Below, in pieces: positions 25,228 through 36,122 of a DNA stretch of 64,000 bases. Origin of the DNA: Enoplolaimus lenunculus (lineage: Eukaryota > Nematoda > Enoplea > Enoplida > Thoracostomopsidae); contig JASANG010003290.1 in the NCBI GenBank assembly GCA_030248215.1, positions 26,895 to 90,894 of the forward strand, written 5' to 3'. Numbering within the stretch: position 1 is the stretch's first letter; every line of letters starts with the position of its first letter. The notes beneath the pieces were generated by a model. The model did no database searches, had not been told where the DNA came from, and saw only the letters and a program-made list of their open reading frames with translations. A program made the position numbers and the translations under genes.

Positions 25228-26150
25228 AGTGTTTCCTGTTTTGGGCACCATTCCTTAAAATATTTTTGCTATAATGTGTCATCCATTTTATCCTGTGCCC
25301 GCCATGTGCAAAATACAAACACAATTTTTCAACTACCGTTTTGAAAAAAGGTAGTGAACAGAAATTGAATTTGTAAACTGTTTCAATTTCTCACTGTTTC
25401 ATATTTTTGTAAGTGGAATAATTAATCAATAAGGTAAATTGTCATTTTTGAAAACGATAGAAAACAAATTAAAGCAGTTTCAAAACTCTAATTTAAAGTT
25501 TTGCATTTTACTCGTGCAATGAATTAATTTTGCGGTATTTTATTGCATAATTTCTTCCATCTACAACGCACAGTCTCATCTTCAACTTCTGACTACCGTT
25601 TTAGGTTCTTTTCATTTTTATCTTTGGTACCGTAAAATCTCATCACTTGTCCAATCTTTTTTAACAAACTGATTCAATATCCCATTGCTACACTTTTAAA
25701 AATCGCTTGTAGAATTTTTCAACTATGGATATTTATTTCAATTTCTATATGCGATTTACAAAATGTGTTAATTTACCCTCTGACATAATTTGCTTTCTCA
25801 ATTTCTATTGGCTACCACTTTGCTAAACGGTAAAGTTTGAAAAAGACGTTTACAATTTTCCAGTTTGGCGGGTGCAACATAAAATAGACACTGCATTAAC
25901 ATCACGTTACTTCGTTGTTAGCCAACGGTTGACAAACCAGTTCTGTTAGTTTCGTTAGTAATTCTAATGATGCTTCCACAACTGTCATACATGGTCGAAA
26001 ATTATTGTTCAAAATGGGGCTGTTGTACACTTCTAAAACTTAAAGCATTGTCTTAATCAAAGGCTCAGGCATATCTAAACCTTTTGCTAAGCCTGAGTAG
26101 TAGCCTAAAACTAACACTCGAATTATTTTTGTTGAAAAGTGTACTAGAGA
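25228..26150. other. Region beyond the 3' end of the PDZ gene
   Basis: AT-rich, no exon recognised on the minus strand and no LIM-type Cys/His spacing. Degenerate CCTAAG motifs occur near 26070-26115. Confidence 0.4.
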
Positions 26151-26159
26151 CAAATGTTT

Positions 26160-26400
26160 TTAATATCGCAACGTAAACTTCATTTTCCTAAGAGTTCCTT
26201 CATATGGCCGTTTCGTATCGTCAATGTCTTCGTGGCGAACTGGAGTCTTTGGTCTCGTTGATTTCGTAGGACTGAACTCGCTCGATAATTCGTGAAATGC
26301 TGACGAGCTGGTAATCTCGTGGTCATGTTGTCGTACAAGTCCAAGGGTTGGTGATTTAACTAACGTAAACGGTGGCGACGGTTTTTCTTGTAGTTTGGGG
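26160..26400 (-). CDS. Candidate alternative last exon of the PDZ gene
   Basis: On the minus strand a strong acceptor (TTTGTTGCAG, ending 26401) precedes an 80-codon frame rich in Ser/Pro/Lys that starts PKLQEKPSPPFTLVKSPTLG and ends with a TAA at 26160. The exon needs a donor that leaves two bases of a codon. Exon 2 of the PDZ gene (ending 29237) leaves exactly two, whereas exon 3 and the stop-containing exon 4 do not. Joining exon 2 to this exon gives a 165-residue isoform: PDZ domain plus this tail. A weaker in-phase donor inside exon 4 (after the VNA codons) is another route. It resembles the disordered linkers of ALP/Enigma proteins in composition only. Confidence 0.5.
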
Positions 26401-26959
26401 CTGCAACAAACAATGGCGAAACGAGAAAGTTTGAATTGCGGAGAGCGCGCGATATACCTAATAATGGCAAAAGATCGCGGGCAAAGCCAGCAAGAAGCCA
26501 AACACAATTTTAGCTTAATTTTAACACAGAATTTTGGTTTGGAGTCTTGATGGAGGCATAAGTCTGCACGTTTAAGGGCGCAACATTAGTCCAAATATAT
26601 CTTTGACTTCGTCTTTAAACGTAAACGTAAAGGCTTGAAGCAAAGGGCCGAAAAATGTGAGAGCCAAATTTAATTTGAACTCAGGATTTTAAAACTTGAT
26701 GGTAATAATTTGAGTTTCTTTAGGCATAGCCAGTATGTGCAAACCGCTATTTTTAAACTAAAATTCACGAATACACTTGAAATGCATGTCCAAAAGCTAC
26801 TGCATTTTTTGTATTTGTAAAAATCAATATACAAGCTGCATATCATACCTATACCTGATAATTCAAAGTTTATTTAAATTTAATTGCAATTTTTGCTTGT
26901 AAAATTCCAAATATAAAATTTCAAAATTCATAACTTGGCTTTAGAAAATAATGTTTTCA

Positions 26960-29900
26960 TTACTCTGTTCCGAACATGCCACCGGTTGCTTGCAAATACG
27001 CGTTCACGCCAGGAAATCGTGAATACGTCGGCAGTTGTTTCGGTTGATTAATTACATAGCTATCGTCAGGCATTATTCGCATCATTGTTGTCGGCGGCCT
27101 GTTGATGAACGTTTGAGACGGCGGATGCTTTTTGCCAAATCCGGGTAAAATATGAGCTATGGACCGGAACGGGCCTTTCTTTTGGGGTTTCTCGATAATG
27201 TTTGGACTGGCTTGAATTGATTGAGCCCACGTTGGTAAATAGTCTGTGGTATATGACGGCTGAGCTAGAATAAGAGGTGCTGCGTTGAACTCAGGGTCCA
27301 GTCGAGACCGCGAGGTTGGGTTAGGCGTTTGGGAGCGGTAGGTTCCAGGTTTACGAGTTGGAGGAGCCATGGACGCCGGTCCGAACGGACCCATTATGAC
27401 AGAGTTTTGGTAGGGCCGCCAACACATTTCGGCATTTGTAGATGGAGGCGCTGTATTTTCCTAGAAACACTTAAATCTACCAAACAAAGTTTTAGCGGGT
27501 TTGCAGTTGCAAAATACAATAGCTGACTGTAAAGATACCTACGCAATGCATTTTAAAAATACAGGTTCGTACCGCCCTCGACTATAGGACTTGACGCTCG
27601 AACTCGAGATACTCAGAAGTCCTCTGGTCTTGATGATTTTGAACTCTATGCACAGTGGCGCCGTAGCCAGTGGAGAGCACACGGGCAGCTTCCCCGTTTT
27701 TCAAGTTAGAAATTTCGCATAAACCTCATTTACACATGCAAGTTTTTGCAGCGAGAACTCACAGCTGCGATTTGCAGGAGCACATCGTTGACAAAACAAC
27801 TTGCAGCTGCAATTTGCGCGTGCAAGTTTTTGCAACCAACATTTGCATTTGCAACTTGCAGCTGCAACTTTGTTCAACAACATATTATAGAACTTGTAGC
27901 TGCAGCTTGAAGCTGCGTGTTCTCGCGGCAAAAAACTTGCAATTGTCAATAGGACTTTATAAAACAGCATATTTCATAAAAAATGAAAACATAAACTACA
28001 GTCTACAAATTGCCAAAATTGCACATGACTCTACAAGAGCTTTGCTCTCGAGGCTTCTTAAACCATTATATAGGGCACCTCAGTGTATGTACACCGACTT
28101 ATTTTTAAATCAGCTTTCTACACACCCTTACGCGTAAGCGTAATGAGTGTTTAAATACTGCGTGTTGCATGATATAATTTCTTGCATTCAGTTTGCGCTG
28201 AGTTGCTCACAGTATACTCCAAAGGTTTACTGGAATATGTCTAAAGTGTAAACGTAAGCAAAATTATTGCGTTTACTTGTTCTGCATGAAATGAAATTAG
28301 CGGAAATCATTTACCTTAAATTTACCCCATCGGGCAATGCGTTGAGGCAGTTGGAACCGACCAAACGGTAATGGAGCAAAAAGTGGTTTGGGTTGCCGAA
28401 CCGGAGGATCTGGTCTGACCCATTGATAACGTGGCTGCTGGACGACTGGTGCTCGATAAGCGACGCTTCGTGATCCATCAGAACTGTTAAAATGTACAAA
28501 ATTTTATTTCTTGGCAAGCTAAATTTTCATGATTTTATATTTGCTTTTAACTAAATTTTGTTGGATTGTCAAATGCACACACAGTAACGTGACTTTACAC
28601 AATTCATTTGGAAAAAATAAATCATACTACTGGAACACTAGCGAGTGTTTATTGAAGGAGATATGCGGGTATGAAAGTAAGGGATAAAAAAAGTTATATC
28701 CCTTCCCGAAAATTACGTTGGTAAAAGAAAAAGCCACTTTGAACAGGCTTTACAAAAATTAGGATTCGATACATCCGACATATTTCTCTTAGGACATGGT
28801 GTTATTCCTTCCGAAGTGAAATCCTGGAAATATTTTAGTACGGTTGAGCATTTGCAGAAGACAGCGAAATTTTAAAACATCACGCAGATCTAACAAGGTT
28901 CATATTTGTGTAAATATAGTATATATAGTCAGGGGCGTAGCCAGGGTGTTAGAAAGGAACTTAAGTTCTATGAAAATTTCAAATGCGATGTTTCCTATAA
29001 TTTACCAACTGAAAAATTACTAAAAACATCAGGACAAAAATCACAAAGGGGGATTTACCCAGGGCTCGTAGCCAGAGTGAGACCAATGTTTGAGGGCTCA
29101 GCTTCCCTGTAAGAATTTTTCCCTCCTCTAGAAAATTTTCAACCTTGCTTTTAAGTCATCGAAATCCTTTACATGCGCATCCTGAAAAATGTTTAGCGTC
29201 CCTAGCGAGGTGAGCTGGCTGCGGGCTTGGACGTACCGCTGCACGTATAGCTCTAATCTATCTCCGCATGCCCGGATAGCGTCTGTTGCTGCCGCTAAGG
29301 TGCAGAATTCGCTGTTTATTCTGGCAATTTCTAAAATTCGATCGCCGCGTTGTAAGTCAGCACGGTGAGCTAAACTTCCATAAACAACCTTAAAAGTGAA
29401 ATAAACATATATATCCTCTATATACTTGAAGATAATTTGTAAGTTAAGCAGTAACATATAGAGCCTTTCACGAAAATTTTGCTGCGGAAGCGGTGGGGTT
29501 CGAACACGCGACGTACGGAATAGCGGTCCGTTGCTCAAACCACTGACAGCTACGCAGTAAACTTTACCACAAAAATTGTAATTGCAAACAAACTTTGAAT
29601 CAAATCAGCTTATATCTTTCATTCCTATTAGAATCTAAATGTGTAAAAGTCACGGTTTGTAACCCATATTATTTAGCAGGTAATAATGTCTGTACAGGAC
29701 CTAGAACTGTTTCACTCAGGCCAACGAATTATATCTAGTCTCCAAAACTTAAGCCAGGGCCCATATTCTCAAAGGCATATAGCATCTATCACCAGTTAGT
29801 AATAGGTTTTCAAACTAACGAACTGCTGCAATTGCAGATTTTAAAATTAGCACAGAAGTGGATAAATCGAAAGCAATAAATGTGCTGAATTTCAAACGTC

Positions 29901-30230
29901 ACCATTTCGTAGTTCGAAAGTTACGAGACCTATCACCAACTGATAATAGGTGCTACACACATTTGAGAATACGCGCCCTGCAATCAAGAAAAAAATAATT
30001 TGTTCGGAGTAGCTAAACTGTGTATTATACCAAATGTAACCTCAGTGAAAAACAGCACTTAGTAATATACCTTCTTTTATTAACCACAGACCAGCTAAAA
30101 CAAAGCACTTGTGTAAATTTCTTACATCGTTAACATAAACTCCATTGCCGCCGCCAGCCGCCCACAAACTAAACCCCCAAGGGATCCGATGTGTCGTTCG
30201 GGCCATTTGGATACGCACATTTATTGCCAT
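26960..30230 (-). CDS. PDZ-domain protein, ALP/Enigma (PDLIM/Zasp) type
   Basis: Four minus-strand exons: 30230-30126 (start ATG), 29388-29237, 28483-28315, 27460-26960 (TAA). Phases agree at every junction (0, 2, 0), giving 308 residues. Residues 1-86 form a PDZ domain: the binding loop is PWGF (residues 17-20), followed by GVYVND, a GSLAHRADLQRGDRIL strand-turn, and a final helix/strand with AIRACGDRLELYVQR. The PWGF loop is characteristic of ALP/Enigma and synaptopodin-2 type PDZ domains, which anchor to alpha-actinin at Z-discs or stress fibres. The remainder is Pro/Gln/Arg-rich and low in predicted order. No LIM domain is visible in the window, so this is a PDZ-only form or LIM exons lie elsewhere. 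Introns hold a SINE and MITEs. The C-terminal exon assignments are less certain than the PDZ exons. Confidence 0.75.
27737..27941. mobile_element. Inverted-repeat element in PDZ-gene intron 3
   Basis: The left arm TGCAAGTTTTTGCAGCGAGA is matched in inverted form by TCTCGCGGCAAAAAACTTGCA at the right, with ACAGCTGC/GCAGCTTG-type motifs inside. The interior repeats TTGCAGCTGCAA on both strands. Looks like a foldback MITE. Confidence 0.65.
28934..29236. repeat. Dispersed repeat abutting the exon 2 donor
   Basis: The segment 29110-29236 (TCTAGAAAATTTTCAACCTT, CTGAAAAATGTTTAGC, AAGGTGAG-like) is about 75-80% similar by eye to 42725-42850. The outer part has AGGGGCGTAGCCAGG at 28933 and CTCGTAGCCAGAGTG at 29064. 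Similarity runs up to the splice donor of PDZ exon 2 (GTACGTCC on the minus strand), where the other copy reads CGTACCTTTC. Confidence 0.6.
29482..29556 (-). repeat. tRNA-derived SINE head in PDZ-gene intron 1
   Basis: On the minus strand TAGCTGTCAGTGGTTTGAGC acts as an A-box-like region and GTGTTCGAACCCC as a B box. Between them, CGGA and TCCG can pair around a seven-base loop. Stem pairing in the T arm is poor, so this is better read as a SINE head than a working tRNA gene. Confidence 0.55.
29755..29980. mobile_element. Inverted-repeat MITE in PDZ-gene intron 1
   Basis: CAGGGCCCATATTCTCAAA on the left and TTTGAGAATACGCGCCCTG on the right are inverted repeats. Inside them ATCACCAGTTAGTAATAGGT and CTATCACCAACTGATAATAGG form further matching motifs. 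No frame. Confidence 0.7.
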
Positions 30231-30580
30231 CGTATTGAAATTTTAAAAATTTGAAATTTTAAAATTAATAATTGACAACCGCTCGCAGACCGCGAATACG
30301 GATAAAGAAAAGTTCAGAGCCCCTGGCAACCTTTACCAATGTAAAGTATTTTCACTTTGAAATCATCTTTAATATTCGTAACGAGGTTTTATTATTGCAA
30401 TTAACAGTATATGTCTGTAAATGCTGTAAATGTAACGGTAGGGCAATAAAGTAGATATCTGTAGCGTTTCTATACAGAGTTAGCATCAGCTACAGTTATA
30501 TTAACCAAACGAACTGTCTTCAAGTAATCAATTTGTCTAACTACCTCTATAATTTTTTCAAATACACAGTTATGGACAAA

Positions 30581-32320
30581 GGCGTAGCCATGATTTCATT
30601 TTAAGGGTAATAACCAGTTCAGTAGCTTTCGCAACCGAAAGTAGCGAGTGTAAAATTTCTTGACATCTACAGAATATTCGTCAGCCTGTAAAATGCATTT
30701 TGTTCCGGGGTTTTTCAGGAAATTTCCGGTGATGTATCCTATTGTTGGTTGAAAATTACAGCTTTGGGTTTCAAATCGTTGCAAATATAATAATCATTGT
30801 TTTCAGCAAAGAATGCGTGCACATAATTACTTCCTCAATAGTAACAGAAATTTTACACTAACAGGTGAGATTGCATTTTCTCAGATTACATAGGAAACGC
30901 ACATTTTATCTGCGTGTTTTTGCTACAGTTTAACCATAGGCGTCCGCAGAAAATTGTATTTGGGGGGGAACCGAATAATTTTGGGGGGCTCCAACAATTG
31001 CAATTCAAGGTTGTTCACTTTTAGACCGAGTCTATTTGGGGGGCACCAACCAGATTTGAGAGGGCACGGCCCGTCAGTGCCTCCCCGTGTGGACGCCCTT
31101 GAGTTGAATACGCAAAGCCGAAAATCTGTAGCGAATATTTCAACCGAAAAACGTATTCTTTAAATGTCGCACGTCGCTCAAATATCTTTGAAGGTCATAA
31201 CTTTCGAGCAGAATTATGGCCTCCGGTTGTTTAACCAAGTGTCAAGGCTAATTTCTGGGGCTTTTTTTGAAGTCATAAAAGTTTTGCAGTTTAAAAAACA
31301 TTTTCCTGAAGCTGTAGTTCAAATGATAGCCGGTCGGGCATATTAAAATGTCAATCTTTTTTGTAAGAATCAGCCTGGCTTAATGGTACGAGGTAAAGCA
31401 TTTTGGCCAACGTTACTTTGAGGGGCCTAACAGTAGTATTTGGATGTTTTTAAAGCCAAAACTTAAGATTAAGCATCAGCGTAACTATAAATCTGTTGCT
31501 AAGTTTTAGCCTAAGCCTACCATGTTGAGCTGCGTTATAAAACAGTAGTACACGGCACGTACGCAGAATAGTTAATATTCCATTAAAACAATTTGACACG
31601 CATTTTGGTAATTGCCAAAAAATTCAAGCGTCGAGTTATTTTTTTACACATGAATATTTTCTATTTCCTCTGAAATATTATTTTCAACGAGTTCAAATTC
31701 GTGATATCCGTTATCTACAAACTGACACTAGTTATTTTTCTGTAAGAAAAACAAAAAATTACCCGGGCCGGAATTTTAGTTTTTTGAAAATTGATAAAAA
31801 TGCAATGCGCCTTTTATTTCTTGCTCGCTCCGCTCTGAAGTTACTTTCAATTGCTGCCAATTGCATGAAGATGAGTACAGTGCCGATTTTCATTAAGTAG
31901 AATTTTTCAACTCTCAACAAAAATACGTGTCGTTTTTATTACAGTTTGTAAATTAGATATCAAAACTTTTTTCTCGAATAATCTAACGCTGCGTTCACTG
32001 CATAAATCTTTAAATACATGAAAAACTTTACATATATTAAGCATGGTAAGAGCACATCTTTTATAGTGGATATATATAGACACCGACTGCCACCACCGGA
32101 GCCACGTATTTTTAAGATTTTGCATCCAGGATTAAGGCTAAAATTGTGTCATCCTATACACTAAAATTCTGCCCGGCAATAATGACAAAAAAGCTATTGG
32201 CTGCAGAAACTTTCATACACATCTTAGAATAACCGCTTAGCTACTATAATTGTCACAATTTAAGCCGGTTACAGAACTATATGAGATTATACTTTATCGA
32301 AATAAAACGCTGGCTACGCC
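30581..32320. mobile_element. Probable non-autonomous element with GGCGTAGCCA ends
   Basis: The left end AAAGGCGTAGCCATGATTTC and right end AAACGCTGGCTACGCCCC are inverted and continue weakly inward (ATTTC/GAAAT). It contains a G-run patch at 30935-31100 bounded by TAGGCGTCCGCAG and GTGTGGACGCC, likely a second, nested element. No intact frame was found. The long distance between ends leaves some doubt that they belong to one element. Confidence 0.4.
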
Positions 32321-32795
32321 CCTAACTACACAATTTGTTAATACACAACACATTTACTTAACCATTTAACCTCCAATGGTCTAATAAAACATAATGATCT
32401 CTGGCTTCGTCTTGTGTACATATTTTTTACAATTTGGCAAATAAAGACTTAAATATTACCAAAAAATAAGCAAAACGATCGACCAAAAATGCAGACCTCA
32501 AAATTTGGGTACGGCCAGCCGCAATGCAGGGGCACCGAAATAATTTTCGAAATATACTGCATAAGACACTTTTGGAAAGCTAAAGCCGCTGGCCTTCATT
32601 GCATTAATGGTACAAAATTTGTCACTGGTTTTAAAAAGACAACTATTATGACACGAAACGACGTTGTTACCACAAAACTCTTATCGTACAATGCAAAGAG
32701 CGTTAAGGGAGTCACTATAAAAAAATTTCGAGATTATCTCGAGCGCAAACATTTGTTAATACTTGATGTCGGTATCTGTGCACGATAAAAGCGTA

Positions 32796-33141
32796 CTGTA
32801 GTGACCCGAATAAGAGGGTGTGGCGTAATAAAAGGGGAGTCCCCATTTTGAGTCGCAATCCATAGGACTCCGTATGCCTAATAAGAGTCCGTAAGCAGAT
32901 AGAGTCCCTGAACACTAATTAGAGTCCATAAATGTCAATTATTCCTAATTGTAGCGCATAAATGACTCCAGTACTAAATAAATTGAGTTAGAAACTTTAA
33001 AACGTGCTTAAATTTTGAAGGTACATTCCTAAGTATACCTTGCATGATCGCTCCAGCTATTGACACAAGATAAACATATAATTCAACGGATAGTTGCAGT
33101 ACCGGATATATATCAGTAACGAAGGATGGCGGAGCGTGCAT
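32796..33141. mobile_element. CTGTAGTGACCCG-family miniature element
   Basis: CTGTAGTGACCCGAATAAG, preceded by TA, then GTCCCCATTTTGAGTC, AGGACTCCGTATGCC, AGAGTCCATAAATGTC and near the right ATCAGTAACGAAGGATGGC. The far right terminus is truncated. One of six copies in the window. Confidence 0.7.
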
Positions 33142-34611
33142 ATAAGACAGTATGTAAATGGCACAACTAAAAACTATATTTTGGAAAATTGAAGTGATTT
33201 TATGTCTACGTTAAAATATGTTTCCAACCGAATCTTGATTTTTTCGACATACATAATTCTTTAAACCATGCTATGCCTAGTCTCATTGACATTCGGTATA
33301 GATACGTTTGACTTTTTCCATCGTTAAGTTTTGCAAGCTTAACATACTTTAGACTCAAAAAGTTTGACTGACATAAGCTGACTGCCAGCAATGACATTTA
33401 TTGTAAACTAGTAATCCGTATTTGCACACATGTGCAACTCGCTTAAAATACACAGTGTTTTGGCATATGTTTGGAAGGATATGTTCAAGCAAATCTGTAC
33501 TTATATAAGTCTTACTTGATAGACAATTGTGTATTCAATTCCAATACAAAATTTAAACCTGTGTGGGTTCGGTAGGAATGATGAACCCCGGGGTCTACCA
33601 TCCGCGGAGGAAACTACGCGCTCCATTTAATGCCTTCCCGCTTAAGACAATATACAAATACATACACGTTAAAACATTACGCATAACGCAAACAGGCTTC
33701 ATCTCATAATAACAGAAATAAAAAGTAAAGAACAATCTTCTATCTTCAGACTTTTCCACTTAGTAATATAGAAGCAAGTTGGCATATGGATAGGTATAGA
33801 AATTTGCTGAAACGCTACCCAAAATACGTATGTGGGGCGTTCCAGCTTTTTAATATATAGATATAATTTATTTGTACCGCGGACCAAATCTAATCCGAAA
33901 ATCGGTATATATTTCTAAAACTTGCAACTGAGCCTGCTTTGAACATAAAACAATAAGTTTCAGCCCAAGCAGCTCAGGAAACATATCGCATTTGAGCAGT
34001 GGAGACGAAAGCAAGTTACGTATAGCAGGAAGCAAACACAAGGCAGGGTGAATATATGCCGAACTCGCAAAAATGCTGCTCCTGTCTTCTTCTCCGCCCC
34101 TCAAGTTTAACGACTGCTTTCACCGACTGCAATTTTTCTTTTTCATCTGAAACAAAAGTTTTCAAACTGTGTCATGCAAATATTTACTTTAAATTTGCGG
34201 GTTTCTATATTAAACAAAAGAGTATTGTTTCGGCTGAGCTCACATTCATATACAATGCAAAACAATAATTTGTAACGAATCAATCTTGTATAATTTCTAC
34301 CTGATTATGCATTTTAAAATAAGACTTTGTGTTTAGCGCGATCATTCGATTTCCTATTGCTTCTAATATCTGTTTCGGACGCGAAATTTTGTGAACCACT
34401 TTCAGCTTCAACAGAATTTGCGGTCGTTTTCGCAAGATGTATACTAAAATTATTGTATGTTAAAAACAAATTTTTCGCATCACTGTGCGAATGATTATTA
34501 AATATTGCCAAATCAACGTCGTTTCAATTATATCTAATTTATATTTTGTTTCACCTCGGTTCGGTAGATAGCTGATGTGTCATTAACACTGTCCATAATA
34601 AAGCAGGCCGG
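33142..34611. other. Intergenic stretch, nothing recognised
   Basis: Several minus-strand frames of 62-78 codons (33206-33397, 33868-34104, 34314-34511) lack recognisable domains and good exon borders. I leave them unannotated. Confidence 0.4.
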
Positions 34612-34740
34612 CTATACCGACATCCTATTGCTATGCGATGATAACGCGGCGTGTGCGGCAGCTAATCGCATTGAATAACCTTGCGCGATTCATCTAAGCA
34701 ACACAATGTTTAGCCGCAAAGCAATAGAAGGTCGGTATAG
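34612..34740. repeat. 129-bp inverted repeat
   Basis: CTATACCGACATCCTATTGCT and AGCAATAGAAGGTCGGTATAG are inverted with 18 of 21 matches, separated by about 87 bp. Probably a short MITE. Confidence 0.75.
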
Positions 34741-35915
34741 GGTGCTTGTACATTCTCACATTAAACCCGTTATTCATTGTGTGAATTTTAAAATTTCATG
34801 CATCATTTGGAAAATAACTGAATTTTGAACTAGCCAGCGATACCGAAGCTGAGGCTACTTCTCGCTAGCCCAGTTCTGTGCGTTAAGCGCCTCCCGTATG
34901 ATTTGTCTTGGGTTGCCGTTAAATAACCCATTGAAGTCTTCAGTGTGTTCTTCACGGTTGCCTAATCATTCGTTCAATCAATTAAAGTGAAAAACCCTGA
35001 CATGCCTAGACTCGCCTAGGGGGACGCACAGATGATAACCTTTTGCTCTGAGAAATACGCCAAACTACTTCTATGCTAACAACTGCCTACGCGATACGAG
35101 TCTTTCTGCTCAACAAACGTTTTGACAGCTAGTAAATGAACAACCGCGTCCTATTCCTTGTTAAGCATAATTAAATGTTTACATTTGTAGACAGCTTTAA
35201 TATGTCATATGTGAATTTTAAAAAAACTTCAAGTTTTCGCTGAAAAATAAAATAACCTCTGCTTCGTTCAAGAAAAAAAAACTAAATTGCCCATTTTCCT
35301 TCAAAAATTTTGTTTTCTGCTGCAAATCATTTTTCAACTTTTGAACTCCGTTCTCACAGTACAGTCAGAAGATTTGCAATTTCACAATGCAATTTCGCCA
35401 AGTGCGTTTTAGAGTTTGGATCAAAAATGAGCTGGGCGTATTTTTGTTCAATTTTGAAATTGCTATGATTTCTATTTGCTGTTGTACTGTCGCAAGCAAT
35501 ATATACTGCAAAAATACTCCATTTGATATTTCAAACCAGGGCTTTGTAGACACGAATCTGTATTGGAAAATGCCATGCCAGTTGTATAAAGTCACGTAAT
35601 ATGCATGTAAGTTAATTTTTGGCTAACATTTATTTGCAAACAGAAAAACATTTGTTCAGAGTCTTTAACAGATTGTGGCATTGTTGCCCTTTGTTCGGAC
35701 AGGATACACGCTTGATTCAAAACAAGTATTCTGCGCAAGAGTAAATTCAATTCATCAAGTTTGTTAGTTTTCTATTAAAGCATAATTTACATTGCCAATA
35801 TTGCATTGATGGGAGTAACAAAAGCATAAAGCCTAAGCTCAAGCAAAAAGATTAGTATAAATTTCAAACTCCCAATATTGTAATACCGACTAAAAATCGT
35901 TCGCCCCTAGAAGTA

Positions 35916-36122
35916 CACTGAAAAAATGGTGAGTCAAATTGACTCCTTCCGAAATAGGCTCTACGGGACTACACTAACTGAGTCAAATTAGCCTCCGCCA
36001 GAGTCAAACGTGCGAATCAGTGAGTCGTTTTAGACTCTGGCGGAGTCGAATTTGACACAGTTTGTGTAGTCCCGTAGAGCCTATTTGGGAAGGAGTCAAT
36101 TTGACTCACCATTTTTGCAGTG
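35916..36122. mobile_element. 207-bp hairpin MITE (CACTG...CAGTG)
   Basis: Nearly the whole element is palindromic: CACTGAAAAAATGGTGAGTC..., GGCTCTACGGGACTACAC and GACTCTGGCGGAGTC are mirrored on the other side, with only a short central spacer. The flanks AAGTA and AAGCA may be a decayed 5-bp target duplication. Confidence 0.8.

Noticed and set aside
27670-28137. 155-codon plus-strand frame
   Set aside because: It covers the GCAGCTGCAA inverted-repeat element in the PDZ-gene intron. The Cys/Asn/Leu pattern reflects the repeats.
29482-29556. Functional tRNA gene on the minus strand
   Set aside because: A and B boxes and an anticodon-like hairpin exist, but the T arm and acceptor stem do not pair well, so a SINE head is likelier.
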